From Rheum nobile (lineage: Eukaryota > Streptophyta > Magnoliopsida > Caryophyllales > Polygonaceae), in contig WOAB01000563.1 in NCBI GenBank assembly GCA_027886185.1, positions 8,060,001 through 8,124,000 of the forward strand: a stretch of 64,000 nucleotides of DNA, written 5' to 3'. The translations under genes were made by a program, and so were the position numbers. Below the pieces are notes generated by a model, which searched no databases, was not told where the DNA came from, and saw only the letters and a program-made list of their open reading frames with translations. This document shows positions 53,613-64,000 of this stretch, piece after piece (position 1 is the first letter of the stretch; every line of letters starts with the position of its first letter).

Positions 53613-53879
53613 ATTGCGGCTAGGGATTTCAAAATGAAAGATGAGAGGATTTAGCAACTCATATCACTATATCAAAGTTTACACGAACTTATTACATATT
53701 TATCCATAGTATTAGATAATACGGAGTATTTATTCTAATCAAAACATTTTGATCCATTTATCATGATATTGCCATATTGGTGCAAATTATTAGGTTAATA
53801 ATTAAAAAGTGATTTGGTGGATTTCTAGTAATATAGTTTAAAGATATGCTTATCGTATTGATATATTAGTTGAAATAAA
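53613..53879 (+). other. AT-rich spacer
   Basis: No gene or element recognised. Confidence 0.4.
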
Positions 53880-54295
53880 GAGTTATAAATGGAAGTTTAT
53901 GATGAAAAGATATTATGCTAATTTGGAAGGAGGATATTTGCTAGATGAATATCATTTTCAAAATTTCCATTTACAATATAAAATGAGATCTTTAGTAATA
54001 GTATATAGATATAGATTACGTATAAAAAATATATGGCTGAGAATATTATTTGCTATATTTTTGGAAAGGTTAGAGTATAAAAAATATTCATATTGTATGC
54101 ATATCCGACTATTATGGATGGTGATTTTATTTTCTTAGATTTTCGAAAAACAACCGAAAAATGAGAGTTTGACACGTGGCAAATTCAATGCTGTGATGCC
54201 ACGTGAAAGCAGAGGAATTTGGTTCATTTTCGGAGCGTCATGTGATCCATATGACACAATTGGTATTCTACTTTAATAATTATATAGTAGATTAA
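53880..54295 (+). repeat. G-box-bearing repeat, copy D
   Basis: Uninterrupted relative of copy C, with GACACGTGGC and GCCACGTGAA sites and 3' end TTATATAGTAGATT. It shows the empty site of the 53354 retroposon (CAATGCTGTGATGCC). Confidence 0.75.
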
Positions 54296-54688
54296 ATCTG
54301 AAGCCCTCCAACCTTAGGACCTAGGCGATCACGCTACATAACCTACCAAAAAAGTTACCTACGTGAAAAGCAGCCCTGAGAATAAACTTGATTAAAACAC
54401 CCTCTTTTCACATCTAACTCATATGATAGTAGGTAACATAAAAGGCCGCCCTGAGAATAAACTTGATTAGGACTCAAGCGATCGTTCTTAACCATTTAAA
54501 GGCAAACTAAACTCTCATTCACAATTTAACTATAATTTATGTTTCTTCTATTAATTTAATTTTATATTACTAATATCTAATATTAAATTTGAACCCCTTA
54601 AAACCTAGGCAATCGTCCTACGTAACCTACCCAAAAGGTTACCTACGTACGTGTAACATACATGATTGTTCTATTTAGTCCATTTAGT
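54296..54688 (+). repeat. Locally duplicated repeat sequence, unidentified
   Basis: CCCTGAGAATAAACTTGATTA occurs at about 54373 and 54452 (each 21 bases or fewer shared), and an ACCTAGGC...GTTACCTACG block occurs near 54310 and 54603. Part (54490-54590) is related to 41710-41815. No gene. Confidence 0.5.
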
Positions 54689-57418
54689 TGTAATATCCTT
54701 AATTTTAGTAAAGATATTTGGGTAATTTTCTCAATCTTCGTTCAAATTAATTATTTCGCTTTCAGTGGAGTTCGGATTTTCCGTAACATCCATGATCTCC
54801 GAAATAATTTCTTGAGTGGTATAAAATACATTCGATGTATTTTCGGAACTTAGAATATTTGTTTGGATACAAACATATAATTTCCGGGGTTTAAAACTCA
54901 TACCAAAGCCTACGTGTACGCTTGTGCCCCTTAAATCAAATTTGGAATTTCTTCAAATCAGCAAAGGATGGCCGACTCAAATCATAAGCTACGTGGGCTT
55001 AATTGCATCCTCAAATATCATATTGGAAATTGGAGTAAGTTTGCAAAGAGGCTACGTGTACTATCATCAAATCAAGATTAGGATAAGAAATATTAAAAGC
55101 TATGTGTACTTACTTCAACCTTAAGAATTGGAATTGGCTTAAATTCTGGGGAAAGAGACCGAACAAAGCACAGGGGACCAAAACTCCATTTCTCTTCCTC
55201 TCGGTGAGCTCTCCCTGTTCACCGCTTCTTCCTCCGGCGAGCCACCCAGCGTTCGTCGTCTCCTCCGGCGAGCTCGACCCGAAGTCGCCGCTCTTCCCTG
55301 TGCAAGTCGCCGCTGTTTGCTGGTGTTCTGTTGTCCCATCTGCGACACTTCATGAAAATGGTCATAACTTCCTTCTCGCTCATTATTTTGGTCTAAAATT
55401 TTGAGAAGGTAAACTAGACTCGTAGATCTAACTCCTCGAGTTGGAATCATCGCATTTGGAGTCCTGAGCAGAGAGAACGAATTTTTACAAGTCGGACCAA
55501 TGCCCCAGAATTTCAGACGAGAGCGACTTGCTGTCTGGTTCGGCTGAGCTGCTGCTGTTGTGCTGCGTCTGTTGCTGGTGTTGCCGCCATCATCTCCGGC
55601 GTTGAGGAGCCATCTCCGGCAAGGACGGGGTGGTCGACGACGAGGTAAGACGAGGTACTTCGATCAGTTTTGTTGTGGTTCGGATGGCTGAACATATATT
55701 TGGATTGAGCCTTTCCCGGTGAGATTCTTTCTCTCGCAGTCGCTGGAGTTCATCGGCCGCGACCGCGGCCATGAAACCGCGACCGCGGTTGCCCAGCTCT
55801 TGGCCGAGTTTGGCCTTTTGCTTCGGGGCTTCGATCGGGACCTTGTTCCTTCGATTCTTTTCGTATTCTTTTAGATTCGTATATGTGGATATTGAATCTA
55901 ACTTAGGGTCTCGTTATGGATCGTTCCATAGGGATTTAATATCCAGGATCTGTCCCAGTTTCAGACCCAGGAAATCATCGTTTTTTAGCTTGTTCAGCTC
56001 TCAGCTAATCTAAGGCAAGTGACGGTTCGCTCTTGCTTATCATTCCATATTTCCATTAATTATCAATGATTTGATTGTTAATTAATTTGGAATGATTTAC
56101 TGTTTTGTTGGGAGCAGTTGATAAACTATTTTGGAAATGAAAGAATATAATATTATAATAGGTTGTATATCTGTTAGAACAACGCTATTATAGATATATT
56201 ATTATGATGATGGCCCGGAGGGCTTTGATATGATTATTATTGTGTTAAACTATTTAGTTAGCACGAGTAGTCAGGGACGTTGGACTATTCGACGTCCAGT
56301 CGTTTCTTTATAATATTAAATGGTGTGTAGGGCGGCAAAACTTCTAACATCATTCTGTGGGTCATGACCGATCTTTATACACTAAGTATAGAGATGGTGG
56401 CACTTAGTTGGTGCTACAGATCTGGGATTCTTTCCCTTCAGGAGTATGTCCCTCATGGCGAAACATATCTTATATGTCCCTCATGATGAAACATATATTC
56501 AATATATGTCCCTCATGGCGAAACATATATTTAAAAGCCTATAACGTGATGCGCGTTTTGGAATTAAATAAGATAAGTGCCGTCGTAGCACATGATTAAT
56601 ATACATCAGACGAGTAGTGCAGCTAGGGAATAGTGCAGTTAGGAAAACTCGTCTTGACTTTGATCAGAGTACCGTTCTCTTTCCAATCTGGATTCGCGTT
56701 AAGCGGTGAGGTTGGTCGTGAACCGAAACATCAAGTCGTTTTTGAACGCTATGAATTATTATGTTCCCCAACATTTGTCATGCTTCCTATAAGACTCAAT
56801 TCATTGGAGTCTTCTCTTGGTTTGTTTTCTGTAAGACTCGGTCTTCAGAATCTTCTATTGATCATTCAGTTTGATATATTTCAGTAGGAGTATGGTGGTT
56901 GACTATCGTCATCGGTTTTCAGTCGAGAAACGATGAGTCTAACCTAATACGACTACTTAGAACTACTCTGCTTTGTACCCTTGCATAGTCTTTCATTAGA
57001 CTAACCAACCGTAATTGTTCTCTGCATGGTTGGCTGGTGTCATCCGTTTGATTCGGCACATCAGGTAAATTGCAGATGCAGGAAGGCTAGAACGACTATG
57101 AAGACAACGGTGGTTTTTGGATGTTTTAATGATTTTAATCAGGTTGAGATCCTTGGGAGATGATCATTGTGATCAAGACCCTTTTGTAAGATTTTGAAAG
57201 ACTTCCGCTGTATTTCAATTATTCTGAGTTTAATCCTTTTCGGAATTGGGATGTAATTCCGGAACTTATGTTTTCAATGAAAATTATGATGATTTTGTAT
57301 CATAATTGTTCTTTAGGATTTGTGTTTCAATGGTAAAGCCTGGGATGGCTTCGGTATGAAAACCGAAGTCACTGACGGTAATACCTTTCCAAATGGGTTA
57401 AAATTTGGGGGTGTTACA
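54689..57418 (+). mobile_element. Solo LTR, 2.7 kb, related to the Tekay-like LTR
   Basis: Begins TGTAATATCC, ends GGGGGTGTTACA, with perfect TSD TTAGT (54684-54688, 57419-57423). The ends and several internal stretches (TTCCTTCGATTCTTTTCG, ACCAACCGTAATTGTTCTC) match the Tekay LTR, but it is about 600 bp longer and more divergent, so it is a sister family. CCGCGACCGCGG words at 55757-55795 stand at the LTR position where the Tekay LTR has CCGCACCCGCGG words. Confidence 0.93.
56443..56530 (+). repeat. Three-copy tandem repeat within the solo LTR
   Basis: Three units with TATGTCCCTCATGGCGAAAC (second unit ATGATGAAAC), about 26 and 34 bp apart. Absent from the Tekay LTR. Confidence 0.8.
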
Positions 57419-58297
57419 TTAGTGTTGGAGTTTATATGATGCTCCTTATCCGAGCTTTTAAAAGGATGAATCCGAACAATGTAACTTCTACAAAGCAATT
57501 GTATAATGCAAGGTGGAACTTGAGTAAGGATGCTATGGATGGGCGCGCCATCATGCAACAATTAATGCAGTTAATTATAAAGCATGGTTATATTGAGCGA
57601 AATAGGATGGAACCAAGTGGTGAAGTGTTGAGCGATATGGTATTCACTCACCCAGACTCGATTAAACTTTTACGTCTTTTTCCTTATGTCATCATCATGG
57701 GCACTACATCCAAGACAAATAGGTATAATTATTCTCAACAACATACTTAAGAATTTCTCTCTACATAAGAAATATTTGTTAGAATATGACAGGTATAATA
57801 TGCCATTTTTGGAGATACTTGGGTTTACTTGTACGTTGAAGACATTCGTTGTTGCTTTTGCATGGATGGGACACGAGAGGAACATTAAACGTGTGTTTTA
57901 AGTAAACTACAAAAAATTGGTTCGTACCTCCAGTGGCGATAGTGACAGATCGAGAGCTCAATTTAATTAATGCACTTGCTAAAGTTTACCCAGAGTCCAA
58001 GCACATTTTGTGTAGGATTCATGCCAAGCACAACTTTGAAGATCGAGCGTTGAAAAAAAATTGATCAAAGTATGTATAGTTTATGTTGTCAACATCATGC
58101 ATGAAATTGTTTGAATCGTGTACAGAGGCGCGGTACGAGAATCAATTGGAGGGGATGAGGTCATAGTGTAGGAGAATAGGTGGGTACTTATGAGCTATCT
58201 TGAAAGTACTTGGTTGATCACGTACAAGGAACGCGCAGCGAAAGCTTGGACTGACAAGGCCACCCATTTCGGCATAGAGCGACTTAACATGTACCTC

Positions 58298-58613
58298 AAT
58301 ACATTCTTAAACTTCTTTGATTTCCAATTGTTACTCAATCCACATTTTTTAACATTTCTATCATAGGATTGAGTCTGCACATGCGATGTTGAAGCTACAT
58401 TTGGCATCATCCGTTAATGGATTTGACAAAATATTTAGTGAGATACACAACCTTCTAATACATTTTTAAACTTGTTTGATTTCAATTATTATTCAATCCA
58501 CATTTTTTAACATTTCTATGATAGGGTTGAGTCTGCACATGCGATGTTGAAGCTACAATTGTCATCTGTTAATGGATTTGATAAAATATTTAGTGAGATA
58601 CATAACCTTCTAA
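58298..58613 (+). repeat. 158-bp tandem duplication inside the MULE transposase gene
   Basis: 58298-58455 and 58456-58613 are near-identical. Each unit contains an intron-like T-rich stretch ending in TATAG and the coding segment that starts RIESAHAML/RVESAHAML. One exon was thus duplicated in tandem with its acceptor. Confidence 0.9.
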
Positions 58614-59147
58614 ATGGTCAGTTAGAGCAAGTAAGGGCATCTTAATTTAGAGTTGACGCATTGCACAATGCCAATAATGCTTCGTAACATTCTGATTTTT
58701 GGTCTACTACCATATAATGTTCCCAACCGAATGCCTTGTGGAGTTGATAAGCATGTACAAGAGGGTCGAGTCTGGGAAGTACGACCTATTGTGTGATGAT
58801 TATTGCTGGAGGAAGTGCTATGGTAATGGTATACCATGTCCTCACGGGTTGGGAACTCATGTTCAAAAGCGTACTACAGTCCAACTATCAGAGATTCATG
58901 TGTTTTGGAGCCAACATAGAGCATGTACATAATGACGAGGAAACGGTATCTTTTAACGACTTGGGCCTCAAGAACAAGTTTGCCGAGTTTTTATCTGGCG
59001 TATGTCGACGGAAGAGAAAGTACGACTTAATGAGGCATGGAATGAAAAAATAAATCCCACACTTACCAACATGAAGGAGTCGCCTATGCATGCGACAAAG
59101 GAGGACCAAATAAGAACTAAACTACTAGAGATCCAAGTGCATATGAG

Positions 59148-60008
59148 TAGGGGTGAGCAAACGAATATATTCGATCCGGTCCGGTATGTTGGATATCCGG
59201 TAAAAAATATTCACAAAATTCTTATCCGTATCCGGTCCGTTTCGGACAGGATATCCGGTAAATATTATCCGAATCGGGTCGGATATTCGACTCGGATATC
59301 CGAATTATCCGGTTACTAGAAAACCTATAAAAAGTTAAATCAAAATGTTACTTTTTCTAATTCAATCAAAACTAACAATCCGCAAAGTGCAAACTAAATG
59401 TCAAACATCAACGCCATTTGCAAGTCCCGATAATTTTTTCAAACAACTAAACTTGTCAACCTATTCAAATTGAGAACCATAAACGTATATATTATATAAC
59501 AAGAGGAATTGACAAGTATATATAAAGTTGTAACTTTAACTTATATAATCAAAATTCAATTCAATAATGAACACTCAGTCTTGACAAAAAAAAATAGTTG
59601 CTCTGTTTAGTAAGGCGACAATTAGTACATGAATTATTGATTTAGGGTTTTAATTTTATAAGAATAATAATCAAGGTTATTTTTTTATTATAAGAAATAT
59701 TATATTGGAGAATTGAAGTGGGTTTAATTACTTAAAAATGTACAAGCACCATTTTTAGATAATCTAAACTAATTAAACATTATATACTAGTTATAAAAAC
59801 ATATATATTATATATTAATAGTACCGGATTCCCGAATATCCAGTAAGCAAAATATCTTGATCCTTATCCGGTCCAAGTATCCGAAAAAGTCACCTGGATC
59901 GGATCGGATAAAAATTAAACGGATGTTTTCGGATACGGACTTTTGGGGTTCGGATTGACGGGTTATCGGATCGGGTCGGCCGAATCGGATATTTTTTTCT
60001 CACCCCTA
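59148..60008. mobile_element. Non-autonomous hAT element, 861 bp
   Basis: TIRs TAGGGGTGAGCAAA and TAGGGGTGAGAAAA (complement of the right end) flanked by an 8-bp TSD with one mismatch (CATATGAG 59140-59147, CATGTGAG 60009-60016). Both ends are rich in ATCCGGT words; the middle is AT-rich. No transposase. It splits the MULE gene between the SWIM and OTU parts. Confidence 0.9.
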
Positions 60009-60800
60009 CATGTGAGTACACCGAGAAAAAGTACCAGAGATCCAAGAGCAAGATATCTAAGCGTGGGGATTATAGACGTGGTAGGGGTCGTGCTGAGCAC
60101 TCATCTAAAGATCTCGGTCAAACGGGGATTCATTCAGGTGCTCAGAAAGTGTATTTTAATTTTTGTACTGATGTGGACTCGTTCATGGTTTGCCACATAA
60201 CTAATGTGGTAGATGTGGTTAGTGACGGCCATTGTGGTTATCTAACATTTGTTGAGGTGTTAGGTTGGGGGAAAGAAGCATGAGGAAGAGTTCATATAGA
60301 GTTGGTGGATGAGATAGACCGTCATCGTGACCTGTACATTGCTATATGTGTCCCTCACACAATTGACGATGTGAGAAAACAAATATACTACTACAATTTT
60401 CGTGCTCCAATCGAACATTGGTTGACCATGCCACACACGTGATTAATTTTCGCCACATTGTACAACGTTGTGTTAGTTCATCTTCACAACTGTGTCCTCG
60501 TGACTTGCCTATACCGATGACTGCTCTTGCAAGTAGCAACCCTCCAAGCAGAATTCTTTGCATCACCTTCCTAGAAACACGACAACACTACGTTGTTGTA
60601 AGTACATGATATTATAATATTTTATATTACATTTTATTTTATTGTGTGAATGTCATTAGGTATATGAGTAATGCAACATCAATTTTATTAATGGACAGGT
60701 TTGGCTTAGTGATGAAGCTCCACTACCCATGTGGTCATGACATGCGCCACCATGATGAAAGTGTTAGAGGATGAGACGAACATCTTCAACCTCGGATTCA

Positions 60801-61778
60801 AGACTTACGAGAATTTCATAGTAAAATGGGATGATGTGTTTAAGTGCATGTTGAATAATACAAATTTTAAGATTAACATTTATTTCTTACCATTTTTTAC
60901 CTAGGAAACAACTTTCATTTATATATTTCTATAATCATGACTGCTCGTTTAGGTTTTAAAATTTTATTTGAAAAATCACTATATATACATGCATTAGTTT
61001 TACAACAAACCTATATAGCATATGAAACCTTCAAAGTGCAAGAGTAATAATATTTCTATGTAAGGATAAAATCTTGAATTCGATTAGATGAGGTGCTAGA
61101 CAATTCATTAGCAATAAGACCTTATATGTTTCCTTTGAGCAAAGCTCAAATATATTCTCATGAGAGTAAAACTAAGATAAAGAAGTTTCAAGAAAAAACA
61201 ACAATAAATCAAATCAAACATTGCATAATCTAGTCTCATTTGGTTCATCATCATCCTCACCTCCAGTCTCTTGCTACTTGGGCCGCCAACATTGCACTAG
61301 CCTCAGCGATGAGAACAGACAACGATGGTGCATATATCTTCAATAATTAATGGTCCTGCATAACACAAGACAAGAATTTTACAAATTATTTTCATTGTTT
61401 CAACTTTGGCTAATCAATGTGATATAGAAAATTTTCCCACCCCAAATTGCATCAAAACCTGATGCTACCTGCTAAGTTACCAAAACACTTCAGCACCAAA
61501 ACAATATTAATAGTAGAAAACATTTAGGATCTTGTAACTAAATTTTAGACATTAAGAAATGCATGAATTAAGAGCTTGAACATATCTTGTAACTAAGTTT
61601 GCAAGCTTTTTGGCATAGAGTCTCAAGCATCACTGCTCAGTCAAAGAGATAAAGCCTTTTCTCATTCTTTTCAATCAAGAACAAACTCAGCCAATTTTCA
61701 CTATGTAGTTAGAATCTAGTACAATAGAAGCATCACCTTTCAAATTCAGTTATATAGCAAGAAGTTGACACGTATCAT
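60801..61778 (+). other. Spacer without recognised gene
   Basis: AT-rich. A minus-strand stretch at about 61255-61340 can be read as PSLSVLIAEASAMLAAQVAR before a stop and could be a gene scrap, but it is too short to assign. Confidence 0.4.
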
Positions 61779-62674
61779 CAGGGCCGGTCCTAATACTTAG
61801 TAGGCCCTAGGCAAAACAAAATTTAGGACCCCTAACATATACTTTTAACTTATAAAAATACTTGGGGTTAATTGAAAAAATGAGATTTTTTAATTAATAT
61901 TAGTAAGAACTATCATATTATAAATACAAATAATGAAATATAGTGTAATTTTTAAAAATTAAATTGAAAATTTTATTTAGAAAATGTTGGGTAAAAATAG
62001 TGAGACATATGTATAAATATACCAACTGGTTCATATCAAATAAATATCACGAGTTATAAATCATGACAAAACATTGAGTATATGCATTTTCAATTCACAA
62101 TTAGTATAAAAAAATGATTACTAAAATAAATTAAATAAACATAGAATATTGATGGTTAATGACGATGGTAAATGAGACCGAACCTCGCCATTAAAGTGAT
62201 CATTTAAATAGTGCGGGAAGCTAAACACTAAACAAGAACAAACTAATGAAAGAGAGATAACTAGAGATAATTATGCATGATTTGGTTACACAAACGTCAT
62301 TTAGTTGTCAGTATAGTACTCCTATAGTTAGTTAATTGTGCCTTCTATCTCTCTTAAGTGCGATGTTACAATATTTCCCCTCCCAGATTCCAATTTGTAT
62401 GTTGTTAAAAATATTTTATATTTAAAGGGTGGGTCTTCTTGTAATTTTGGTCAGAAACATTTTCCCAAAAAATAGTCAGAATTGTTGTTCAAACTCGGTA
62501 TCAGATGAAATATTGAAAATCCAGATTTTAATAAATAAAAAATAAAAGACTTATTTACCACCAGACCAAGAAGACTTTGTAAGAATTATAACTAGTATTA
62601 TATATTAATGTGCCATTTACTAGTTGGGGCCCTAGACCACTGCCCAACCCCAACAACCCAAAAGGCGGGGCATG
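61779..62674. mobile_element. Probable hAT element, 896 bp
   Basis: A perfect 8-bp direct repeat CGTATCAT (61771-61778, 62675-62682) encloses a segment that starts CAGGGCCGGTCC and ends GGCGGGGCATG. The outermost bases are inverted (CA...TG) and both ends are GC-rich with GGGCCCTAG words inside. The interior is AT-rich without genes. The imperfect TIR lowers certainty. Confidence 0.75.
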
Positions 62675-62787
62675 CGTATCATTCAAAGAATAACAATGAA
62701 AAACATGGAGCAAGTTCAACAATAGACAAGAGAACTCAGTATCTTATTAGATTATCAGATGGGAAAATAACTTGAGAATTAAAAATT

Positions 62788-64000
62788 GGGTCAATTATCG
62801 GAAATCACCCGTCCAATAGGGCACATTGCCTGAAACCACCGGATAATCACTATTTACCGAAAACCACCCGTTAAACCATGTCCGTTACACTGTTACCACC
62901 CAACTCGTCATTCCGTTTAAAATTCCGTTAAGTAATTACAGATTTAAGCCGAACTTTTTATTTTCATTTAATTTCTCCACAACTTCAAAACTTGGGTAAA
63001 AATTGTAATTAAGCTAAAATAATATTACAAAAGGGGCATTTCTGCCACAAGCCCATAACGTTGAAATCGGGTTTGAAAAGAACCACCACCTCGAACAGCA
63101 GTCTCGCCGGAAAATGGAAGGATCAGGGCGGCTCCGGCAACCTTCCGGTGGCAAAAAGATACAGTGTTTGAAGAGGACTCGTGCACGCTTCCAATGGCAC
63201 CGCTATCGACTCATAATGAACTCGGATGAGCTCAAATTTGGCTCTCAAACACTTCAGTACGGGGTTTTAGGATTCTAATATTTGAACGAAAAATTGGATG
63301 AATTATGGTTGAATTCGGGAGAGTGTTTATAAGGGTTTATAATCCTTCAATTCCCTTGACAAGATACCGGTATTATCTCCTCCGAATTCAATGTGTGATA
63401 TTCCAATTTTCAATTAAACCGATTTAGCCCTAAATGACGTTCGGATGATTACGGATCAAATTGAAGAATATTCCGGTCTTTTAATTCGATCAAATCCCAC
63501 CATTAGATGCGTAATCTTCTATTCTTAAATGGACATGGGTTAAAGAAATTTTTCGGGCTCGAATCCATGCCCAGATCCGCCATTAAAGCTAAAAAACGGA
63601 GCTTTCTGCTTGTCCGCGCGGAGGAAGAAGAAAGACTTCTTCGGAAATTACGAGCGTGACCCTCTAGTTTCTAATTTGTGGCAAATCTGCCCTCCCCAAA
63701 ATTAATAAATTACAATTTTAGCTCATATAATTTATAAGAATTATAATATTTAAGCTAAAATAATTAAGCTAAAATAATATTACAAAATGGCCCAACGTTA
63801 TGGGCTTGTGGCAGAAATGCCCTTTTTTACTTCACAAAAATTACAAAAGTTGCCCAAATTAATATTAATTTTGTAATATTATTTTAGCTTGATTACAATT
63901 TTTACCCAAGTTTTGAAGTTGTGGAGAAATTGAATGAAAATAAAAAGTTCGGCTTAAATCTGTAATTACTTAACGGAATTTTAAACGGAATGACGAGTTG
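62788..64000. mobile_element. MULE-like element with long TIRs, right end outside window
   Basis: 62788-63063 is an inverted copy of 63792-64000 (and beyond). Base 64000 corresponds to 62901 on the left, so about 110 bp of the right TIR are missing. The left end GGGTCAATTATCGGAAATCACCC-type start is MULE-like (shown here as GGGTCAATTATCGG). The interior (63064-63791) is GC-richer with coding-like pieces (GEGRLRQPS-type, CTCCGGCAACCTTCCGG) but no clear ORF, so it may be captured gene sequence. No TSD can be tested. Confidence 0.75.

Larger units (their letters stand above)
57425..60800 (+). pseudogene. MULE transposase gene with SWIM and OTU-protease remains, degenerate
   Basis: Pieces in order: IQ-like start with NARWNLSK, then HPDSIKLLRLFPYVIIM (57655-57700) of the MULE transposase, where the usual catalytic Asp of the DxTY-type motif is Gly (MGTTSKTNR). 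Next MPFLEILGFTCTLKTF, AIVTDRELNLINALAK, WLITYKERAAKAWTD, and a SAHAMLKLHL segment that is duplicated. A SWIM finger remains (CYGNGIPCPHGLG, about 58812-58850). After a hAT insertion, VVDVVSDGHCGYLTFVEVLG (about 60207-60265) is the N-terminal part of an OTU-type cysteine protease, then HRDLYIAICV and EHWLTMPHT. Stops, shifts and introns abound. OTU domains are known in some plant MULEs. Confidence 0.8.

Noticed and set aside
1..64000. tRNA, rRNA or intact host protein genes
   Set aside because: None seen; tRNA-like matches are primer-binding sites or weak SINE boxes.

Overview
The window is nuclear DNA of a flowering plant, most likely a eudicot. Evidence: Athila-type and chromodomain-type Ty3/gypsy elements, three Copia families, L1-type LINE remnants, a Helitron with intron-bearing plant gene fragments, MULE, hAT and Stowaway DNA elements, AT-rich spacers, and no prokaryotic gene organisation. 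I see no intact host gene. Almost every base that can be assigned belongs to a transposable element, and most elements sit inside one another. The species cannot be named from this sequence.

Left third (1-20191). A 3' part of an Athila element (Athila-A, 1-5307) has a broken integrase, a broken post-pol ORF, two GNRA-type hairpins, a polypurine tract and a 3' LTR. It ends exactly inside the 5' LTR of a large non-coding LTR element (LARD, 5308-10506) that has a 4 x 54-bp tandem array. The LARD lies in an L1-like LINE (ORF1/ORF2 start, 10507-11428). That LINE is split by a complete Copia element (Copia-A, 11434-18065, TSD GTTTG), and its ORF2 resumes to about 20191.

Middle (20192-42242). A Copia gag gene (Copia-B) is interrupted by a short Athila derivative (Athila-B, 21050-27106, TSD CAACG). 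Athila-B keeps one 467-codon ORF and no RT or integrase. A third Copia (Copia-C, 29537-39881) has had its 3' LTR hit twice. One hit is a 7.2-kb Helitron (31582-38801) that carries antisense fragments of an ARABIDILLO-like armadillo-repeat gene, a coiled-coil exon and another plant gene, plus a solo LTR. The other is an 857-bp MULE with a 9-bp TSD. LINE RNase H remains, a PGIP-like LRR tail, a fold-back and a Stowaway MITE follow.

Right third (42243-64000). A full-length chromodomain-type gypsy (Tekay/Del-like, 42775-53035, TSD GTTTT) has an extra 258-codon ORF before gag and mutated catalytic residues. After it come copies of a G-box-bearing repeat, a polyA retroposon with a long TSD, a 2.7-kb solo LTR related to the Tekay LTR (TSD TTAGT), a decayed MULE with transposase, SWIM and OTU-protease remains that is itself hit by a hAT element, a second hAT element, and a MULE-like element with terminal inverted repeats of at least 200 bp that runs off the right edge.

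Two patterns stand out. First, both Athila elements have, between the last ORF and the 3' LTR, a pair of hairpins whose loops are GNRA tetraloops (GAAA or GAGA) on a CCC/GGG stem and whose outer stems differ by paired changes, which suggests a conserved RNA structure. Second, unrelated LTR families carry clusters of GC-rich CGCG-centred palindromes, in three cases about 100-230 bp upstream of a TATA box, in an otherwise AT-rich genome.
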